DNA from: Gracilaria gracilis
Taxonomy: Eukaryota; Rhodophyta; Florideophyceae; Gracilariales; Gracilariaceae
NCBI GenBank assembly: GCA_030374805.1
Contig: JARGSG010000087.1
Span: forward strand, 1 to 53,863
Direction of reading: 5' to 3'
DNA length: 53,863 bases
In this document: positions 48,747-53,863 of the stretch, piece after piece
Layout: each line of letters begins with the position of its first letter
Position numbering within the stretch: position 1 is the stretch's first letter
The notes under the pieces: generated by a model
What the model was told of the DNA's origin: nothing
Database searches by the model: none
What the model saw: only the letters and a program-made list of their open reading frames with translations
Translations under genes and position numbers: made by a program

Positions 48747-50288
48747 TTACGCAGTTGTGCATTTCGTCCAGAGGTTCATTAGCTGACAGACATCCCGCAG
48801 GTCGAAATGATCATTAGAGACGTATGTTCTACGGAGCTGCTCAATCGAAGTTTTCATTTGCCAAGCCAACTTCCGTAGAAATTCTTTCTCTGGCAGTTCC
48901 GGAAAGACCCTTCTTTGACGATATAATGTCATCATCATTGAGGAGTAACTCGTTCGCAAGCCCATTGGTGTTAGACAAGAGATTTTTTCATCATGCTCCG
49001 CAAGGAACCTTTGAAATATCTGCGTTATCGATGTGGATTTAAGCCCTTTCCCGGTCGTGGTATTCAGAAGAAGTGGCCGTCCGAGATCTGTGTTGTGCTC
49101 TTCAATGCCCTCTTGAATCATTGGCTTTACAACATCAATGTGGAATTTCAAGTAAGGAAGCAAGGATGCAGGAAAGACAAGATGAGGCATATCTGGATAC
49201 CGGGGCCTCTTCTCATCAACTGTTCGTAGCTCAATGTAGGACTCTCTCTGCCGCGAAGTCGTCATTCTCCGCAGTTCACGCCACTGCGGAACCTGGATCT
49301 GGCTGAACACCTGCGGTCGCTGACCCCCAGCGACCAACATAAGGAATCCAGTGAAATTCGTGCACCAACTCGTAATAAAGGAATCTGGTTCCCCTCGCAA
49401 CACTCTCCCGAACAAAGAAACATTGGCCGATTCATCCCTTTCACGACTCCAGAATGTGTTCATGAGGGAGTCCAAAACCATCTGGGTTCTCTGAACAGAA
49501 CATATATACTCCCTGGGTTGCATTATTCTATGAGATGAATTTCGCTTTGACAGGGATTTATTCGCTTGACATCGGATGCGATGTGCTCGCCTGGCCGCAT
49601 TAGCAATGTTACGAAGAAATATGGACATCACAGCGAGCCTAAGCCTTAGCGCTTCATCATCAGGGCAAAACATAGCTGCCGCGCATACTCTCCTTAAGCT
49701 CGTAGCCTTGAGCCTTGTCGTACAAGGAGAACATCGATCTCTGAAGTAGTCGGTAAAGTGAATCACTAGCTTTCGGCTCGCGAGGTTCTTGAATATCGAA
49801 CCCTCTTTCCATACATCTTCCTTCCTACAAGAGGAAAACGAAACTGTTCATCTCTAAAACTGGGATACTGTGAGGATCGTGTGCTTGAGCACTGCAGTGC
49901 CCCTACGACCGTGGATCCCCGGCATGTAGTAAGCTTCAAACACTCTTCGCAAGTCGATACAGATCTCGATCGTCGCCCCAAGCCCTTCATAGGCACATTC
50001 GCCAGGACGGAGTTCGGTTCTACATTTCAAACGTGCTTCAGCACTGGTGAAAAAGTCGGGCTGCTTCCCTTCCAAGACGTCCAAGCGGTCAAGCCATCGC
50101 TTCCTGAAACCTTCCAAAACTAAATCCGCACCTACCCCTCCACTCTCTGAGCGGCAACGCCCGGCATCAGAGTCCAATAAAACTATCCTCTTCTTCGGGG
50201 CTACAATGTCGACGTCTTCCTCCAGCCGCCTCTTGTTGCGCGCATGTTTCGGGCGTTTATTGCTTTTAGGCAATGCTATGCGTCTCAT
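48747..50288 (-). CDS. Tyrosine-recombinase-like family protein, copy 2 (two exons)
   Basis: Exon 1 starts at ATG 50288 (MRRIALPKSNKRPKHARNKR, a nuclear-signal-like start) and ends before the stop at 49854. Exon 2 resumes at about 49824 after a pyrimidine-rich acceptor ending TTGTAG and runs to 48747. The N-terminal block (KQPDFFTSAEARL, YEGLGATIEICIDLRRV) and the rest align with copy 1. C-terminal motifs: WCTNFTGFLMLVAGGQRPQV, whose Arg fits box I of tyrosine recombinases; LTPMGLRTSYSSM for box II (H replaced by Met); and LAWQMKTSIEQLRRTYV with a Tyr at the expected end. I infer a Crypton-like or domesticated recombinase. The donor site is unclear. Catalytic competence is uncertain because the box II His is missing. 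Confidence 0.5.
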
Positions 50289-50312
50289 GTGTGTGGATAT
50301 GGATACCGACAA

Positions 50313-51016
50313 AGCCGTGTGGATGTGCCGGTTCTTGCTGCGGTTTCTTATAAGGACAGGTCCCGCATCCCTCTACAATGCGGAGTCTGCGTACCTCCGA
50401 TCGTCATGCCCAAATGACGACCGTTTGATCCGCTGCGCAACATTTTTGCACAAACTGCGTCGCTGCAGGGTCGCCGCCACGCAGACCGTCACTGTATGCC
50501 CAATAATCGCCTCATTATAAGACTCTCATAGCGTAAAATCCATCGAAGGGTAGCCCATACAGCAGCCCTCCGGGCTGCTTCCATCAGCAGTTTGCGTTCG
50601 ACGACCATCCTTAACGGGAGGCTCCGCGACGGCAGGCGATGCGTGGCGGGTATCAAGCGCGAGCACTCTGATCTTGTAGAGCCCCTGGCACTCCAGCACA
50701 AGCTGCATCCACAGGCTGAAGGTGAATGTCGCAAGCTGCGGCAAAATGTTTCGCGCACTCTGCAGTGCTCCGTCGCCGGAGCTAAGTGTAATATTAACTT
50801 ACCGTCTGCCGCACAGATTGTGGTGGCTGCCTCTACGGTGCTGTCAGCGGCCACCACCATCCTGACGCACATGACCTTTTTGCAGTGTATTTTGGTTTTA
50901 TATTTGGCTGACTGGCACGTGTTTTCCTCTCCGAGCAGTAAACAGAATGCGCAAGAGCCGAACACCATCTCCACCGCTGCGCGTCAGCGCCAACATCCTC
51001 AATGCGTCCCTTGGCC
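50313..51016. other. Unassigned; open on both strands
   Basis: Plus (50592-51164) and minus (50974-50489) frames overlap. The minus reading PQLATFTFSLWMQLVLECQG looks somewhat protein-like but stops within 72 codons. No family recognised. Confidence 0.3.
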
Positions 51017-51268
51017 TGCTGTTAGCACTGAGTTTTCGCCAAAGGTTGTGAGTGCACCGATCTGTATAAGCGCCAGAACACCACGTACCACCGCGCCGTA
51101 CATTATAGCTGTGTTTTCGTTCACGACTACCGATCCGATCACAGAAGCTGAAGGTGCTACATAAGTATTTGGCTGAACGTATGGTCTAATGGTATTGGCA
51201 TCCAACGCCATTATTGAACGATGATTGGGTCCATTGCCGCGCGGTGCTCTCTTGGTACTCAAGTGACG
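51017..51268 (-). pseudogene. Partial duplicate of the gamma-carbonic-anhydrase-like gene
   Basis: This ~250-bp segment is about 93% identical to 47953-48205 and encodes SIMALDANTIRPYVQPNTYV, APSASVIGSVVVNENTA and IMYGAVVRGVLALIQIGALT, truncated at both ends. It contains one more base than the longer copy near 51190, which keeps presequence and beta-helix in a single frame. Flanking DNA on either side is unrelated to the gamma-CA gene, and no promoter or full domain is present. Confidence 0.85.
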
Positions 51269-51484
51269 TAAATGACATAATTATAACAGAGGAAACCCGG
51301 GGTTTGGGACCACTCTACGATGCAGACGCCATCCAGGAGCGACCAAACGTCCTGAAACCCGTATTAGGAACCACGAAAGATGTTCTGCACACCCAGAGCG
51401 CGGACATATCGTATAACCGAGGCCGGAAGCGGGAAAAGACGACCCCTTGGGGACTTCAAGTTCGCGTCCTCGTATAGGCACCAG

Positions 51485-52108
51485 TCACGACACTTGGTGC
51501 GGACCGGAACCCCCATAACGGGCCGCGTACAGCCAGGCCATGAACACGAACACCACCCACTCTACAAAGAAGATCTGCCACAGGGCATTCCTGAACGCTG
51601 TCTTGGGTCCTACCCGGAGATTTGTGTAACTAGAGCTGAACGACGGAGTTGGTATACCCATGTAGCGGGATACTGACATAATGTCCCCCAGGGTGTTGCC
51701 GATACGAATATAAGGCTGCTCCCCCGCGTTGTTGGGCATGTCGAAGTACTCCTGGTTGTGCCAACCGAAGAGGAACTTGTGCGTCTGCCTGATGCGGGCG
51801 TCATCGGCGACAAACTCTCCCCAATATCCGCGATCGCGGACCCATTATATCTGGTCATACGGCGGCTTGAACGCGATAACCCCAAGAAAACAGTGCCCAG
51901 GCGGTGGAATCGACCTACTCTCTCCCAGTTGGGCATAATCAGCTGCCAACCAATCGATAATATTGGCCATCCGACGTTGATAGTCAATCTCATCCCAAAA
52001 ACGGGCAAAACGGCATATCTGGACGCCGATTCCCAGAGTCAACAGTCCGGATGTCGTGCGAGGGACGGATAGGAATGTGCCCCCAACGGGCACGCCACGG
52101 CTCCACAC
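51485..52108 (-). pseudogene. Unidentified protein with C-terminal membrane helix, one in-frame stop
   Basis: A minus-strand frame of about 208 codons from 52108 to 51485 is open except for TAA at 51845-51847. It reads as genuine protein: RFARFWDEIDYQRRMANIID, GVIAFKPPYDQ, then WVRDRGYWGEF, HKFLFGWHNQEYFDMPNNAG, IRIGNTLGDIMSVSRYMGIP and a hydrophobic helix ALWQIFFVEWVVFVFMAWLY followed by a short polar tail. I do not recognise the family. Its 5' end is unclear because the region upstream changes frame. Confidence 0.35.
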
Positions 52109-53084
52109 GCCCGCGGCGATTCTTCTCTGAGAAACCCTGTTAAATTGGGACCGACTCGAATCGCTTCGCGTTGAAGAAGACTGAACACATCGGGAGATAC
52201 TGGGATACCGGATACGGAATCACTACATGGCGAGCACCGACATGGACCCCGCCCAGGAGCCGTGGTATGATCGTAAACCTGCGTGGGATTTAGCCAATTC
52301 GGATTCGACCCGGCGGGAATGCTACCCGTAGGCGCCGAGGGCACACCCGCGGCGCCGCCACCCGGAGGGGCTGGGGATTCGTGGAATCGTCCCATCGGGG
52401 GGGAACATCTCGACTGTTGTGGAAGAATGCACGCTGAGCGACGACGAAAGCGGTTCCCGCCGAGGCCTCCTCTTTTGTACCCCTCGGAAGGCGTGGCGAA
52501 CTCTCCCTCCCCGGGGAGGAGCCTGGCGCATCGGCCGCGAGCGCGCTCGTGCCCGACTCAACGGACATGGTGTTCCCTCGGGGTAGTCGGTCGCGTCTCG
52601 CACCACGCCAAGCAAACGCGCGTACAGCCATGGTTCAAACGTAACCCGTACGGGATGCCCCACACCGCAGCGGAATGGGACGCGACTTTTGCACCTCGCC
52701 AGGCATTATTTGAATGCGGCATACACCGGACGCTACGCCGGTTATTCCCGTACCAGGCACTGCGCACCGGCCAGTGACAACCAATCTGGGCTGGCCGTCT
52801 CCTCCCCAGGCGACATGCGCCACGCCACGCTCCCACCGCTGCCTGCTTCTCCACCCCCTGGGACTACGATGCATTCCCAACCACGTGCGCCCAGTCTCAA
52901 CCAATAATTGGAACCCGCACCAGGACGTGCCCAGGCAACAGGCACAACGCTGCTCCTTAACCCTCCGGGACATTCCACATCCTGTGGCAATAACGCGCCT
53001 GCACGGCCAACGGTCACACTCAAGTGGGGAGTATAGCGCGCGCCCGACACGGGACTACGAGAACACGCATTGGTGAACTGCATA
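52109..53084. other. GC-rich region, no identified gene
   Basis: Several overlapping frames on both strands (for example plus 52283-52777) are Pro/Arg/Gly-rich. None shows a recognised domain. It may be non-coding or internal sequence of a mobile element whose edge lies near 53350. Confidence 0.3.
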
Positions 53085-53300
53085 CCCATTCGGTTTTCGC
53101 GCCATCGCGACCGACAGCCAGCGCGCCTTCTTCGAATGCCCATTCGGGTCTCTCGCCATCGCGCCCGAAAGTCAGCGCACCTACGTCGCGCGCCCATCTG
53201 GGTCGACGACACCACGACAAAAAGCCGACACGCATTCGTCGCGCATCCCCTTGGGCCTCTCGCCATCGCGGCAGACAGTTCATGTGCCCCCCCGTCTACT
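53085..53300. repeat. Four 54-bp (18-codon) tandem units
   Basis: Units start at 53085, 53139, 53193 and 53247, each opening CCC(A/C)T(T/C) followed by a G-rich trinucleotide and a CGCCATCGCG-like core. Length is exactly 54 bp in the first three, divisible by three, and plus-strand frames are open across all units, giving degenerate 18-residue repeats. Divergence between units is high. Confidence 0.75.
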
Positions 53301-53338
53301 GAGGCGGAACCGTTCGACCTCGAGACGAGGCCGGATCT

Positions 53339-53863
53339 AAGAAGGGGGGTCTGTAGTGCAATTGGATGCACTGTCCCAATGGGTACATATTAGGATAGTT
53401 AGATAGTTATTGTGCACATGGGTGCAGCTCAGGGAATCCCACGTGTAAGGTGGTGACAGTTGTCGCCCAGCACCTAGGGGACCCCTTGATAGGTAGAATG
53501 TTTATTCTTTTCGACACGTGGCTACTGCCTTGGGAGATGTACTTAAGCACCTCACATTGGGCAGAGCTCACAGTGGTAACCCGCAAGTACCGCCTAGCCG
53601 ATTCTTCATCGTCTAGTTTCCCAAAGGACCGTTCTACCGTCACTACCAGTGCTGCACGCCTATCTCGTGCCCCGTTGCTAGCGTCCGTCTGCACGAGCCT
53701 TTGTCCCCGCTTGGGTACTGCGCACACTACTTCCTAATTTAGGCATAGTACACGGCCGTAGCTGTCGCTGTACTACAGCCACGACAGACGTGGACTCGGA
53801 ACATCTCGGTGTTTCCGTCGCCCGTGGGTACCGTCACGCAATGTCCGCGCTCCGGATAGAGTC
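53339..53863 (+). mobile_element. Possible LTR edge (purine tract followed by TGTAGTGC)
   Basis: AAGAAGGGGGG (53339-53349) followed by TCTGTAGTGCAATTGG looks like a polypurine tract next to an LTR start. The following ~500 bp are non-coding to the window end. No pol domain lies upstream, so this would be a degraded or non-autonomous element. Evidence is weak. Confidence 0.25.

Noticed and set aside
53339..53863. A confident LTR retrotransposon
   Set aside because: Purine tract and TG start are suggestive but no second LTR, priming site or pol domain is in the window; kept only as a low-confidence feature.

Overview
This window is nuclear DNA of a photosynthetic, intron-poor eukaryote, most likely a red alga. 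The basis is a plastid rubredoxin whose precursor begins with a Phe-containing MAF start typical of rhodophyte/glaucophyte transit peptides, eukaryote-only proteins (COG3, EAF6, HGH1, ZNF207/BuGZ, COQ5, a mitochondrial gamma-CA-like protein, an SRPK fragment), long single-exon genes, and Ty1/copia elements of the kind common in red algae. The species cannot be named from the sequence.

Layout. 1-6.3 kb: weak or hypothetical genes, a heparinase II/III-like protein and an F-box/LRR-like protein. 6.4-10.7 kb: a very GC-rich block with a SatP-type acetate transporter, plastid rubredoxin and the NuA4 subunit EAF6. 11.3-15.7 kb: divergent HGH1 and COG3, with COG3 cut short where its reading frame runs into a headless piece of the ribosome-recycling ATPase ABCE1. 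16-26 kb: GC-rich islands holding a RanBP2-type zinc-finger protein, ZNF207/BuGZ and a four-finger C2H2 protein, separated by non-coding DNA with a hairpin-bearing tandem array (18.96-19.85 kb), a perfect 40-bp palindrome and an inverted pair of ~200-bp repeats.

26.8-41.4 kb is dominated by mobile DNA. A decayed C2H2 paralogue is followed 21 bp later by a complete copia element with identical 326-bp LTRs and a TGACT target duplication. After COQ5 comes a three-level nest: a ~420-bp dispersed repeat split by an AT-rich DDE (Harbinger/DDE_Tnp_4-like) transposon, itself split by a second copia element with only 97-bp LTRs. Both copia elements start a putative primer-binding site GGTTAT(C/G)GGGC directly at the LTR edge, which resembles the anticodon arm of initiator tRNA-Met rather than a tRNA 3' end.

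41.4-53.9 kb is a graveyard of gene pieces: an SRPK kinase fragment, two copies (one partial) of a gamma-carbonic-anhydrase-like gene, and two paralogous tyrosine-recombinase-like proteins that form the best candidate for an undescribed family, plus unrecognised open frames with isolated in-frame stops, an 18-codon minisatellite and a possible LTR edge.

The genes do not form an operon-like pathway; they are ordinary housekeeping genes in GC-rich islands separated by repeats. Recurrent themes are (i) a MYB-like palindromic motif ACCGTTGGTA, several times just upstream of TATA boxes, (ii) isolated in-frame nonsense codons in otherwise open frames, and (iii) truncated copies of host genes near repeats. 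All frameshift and stop observations could partly reflect assembly errors.
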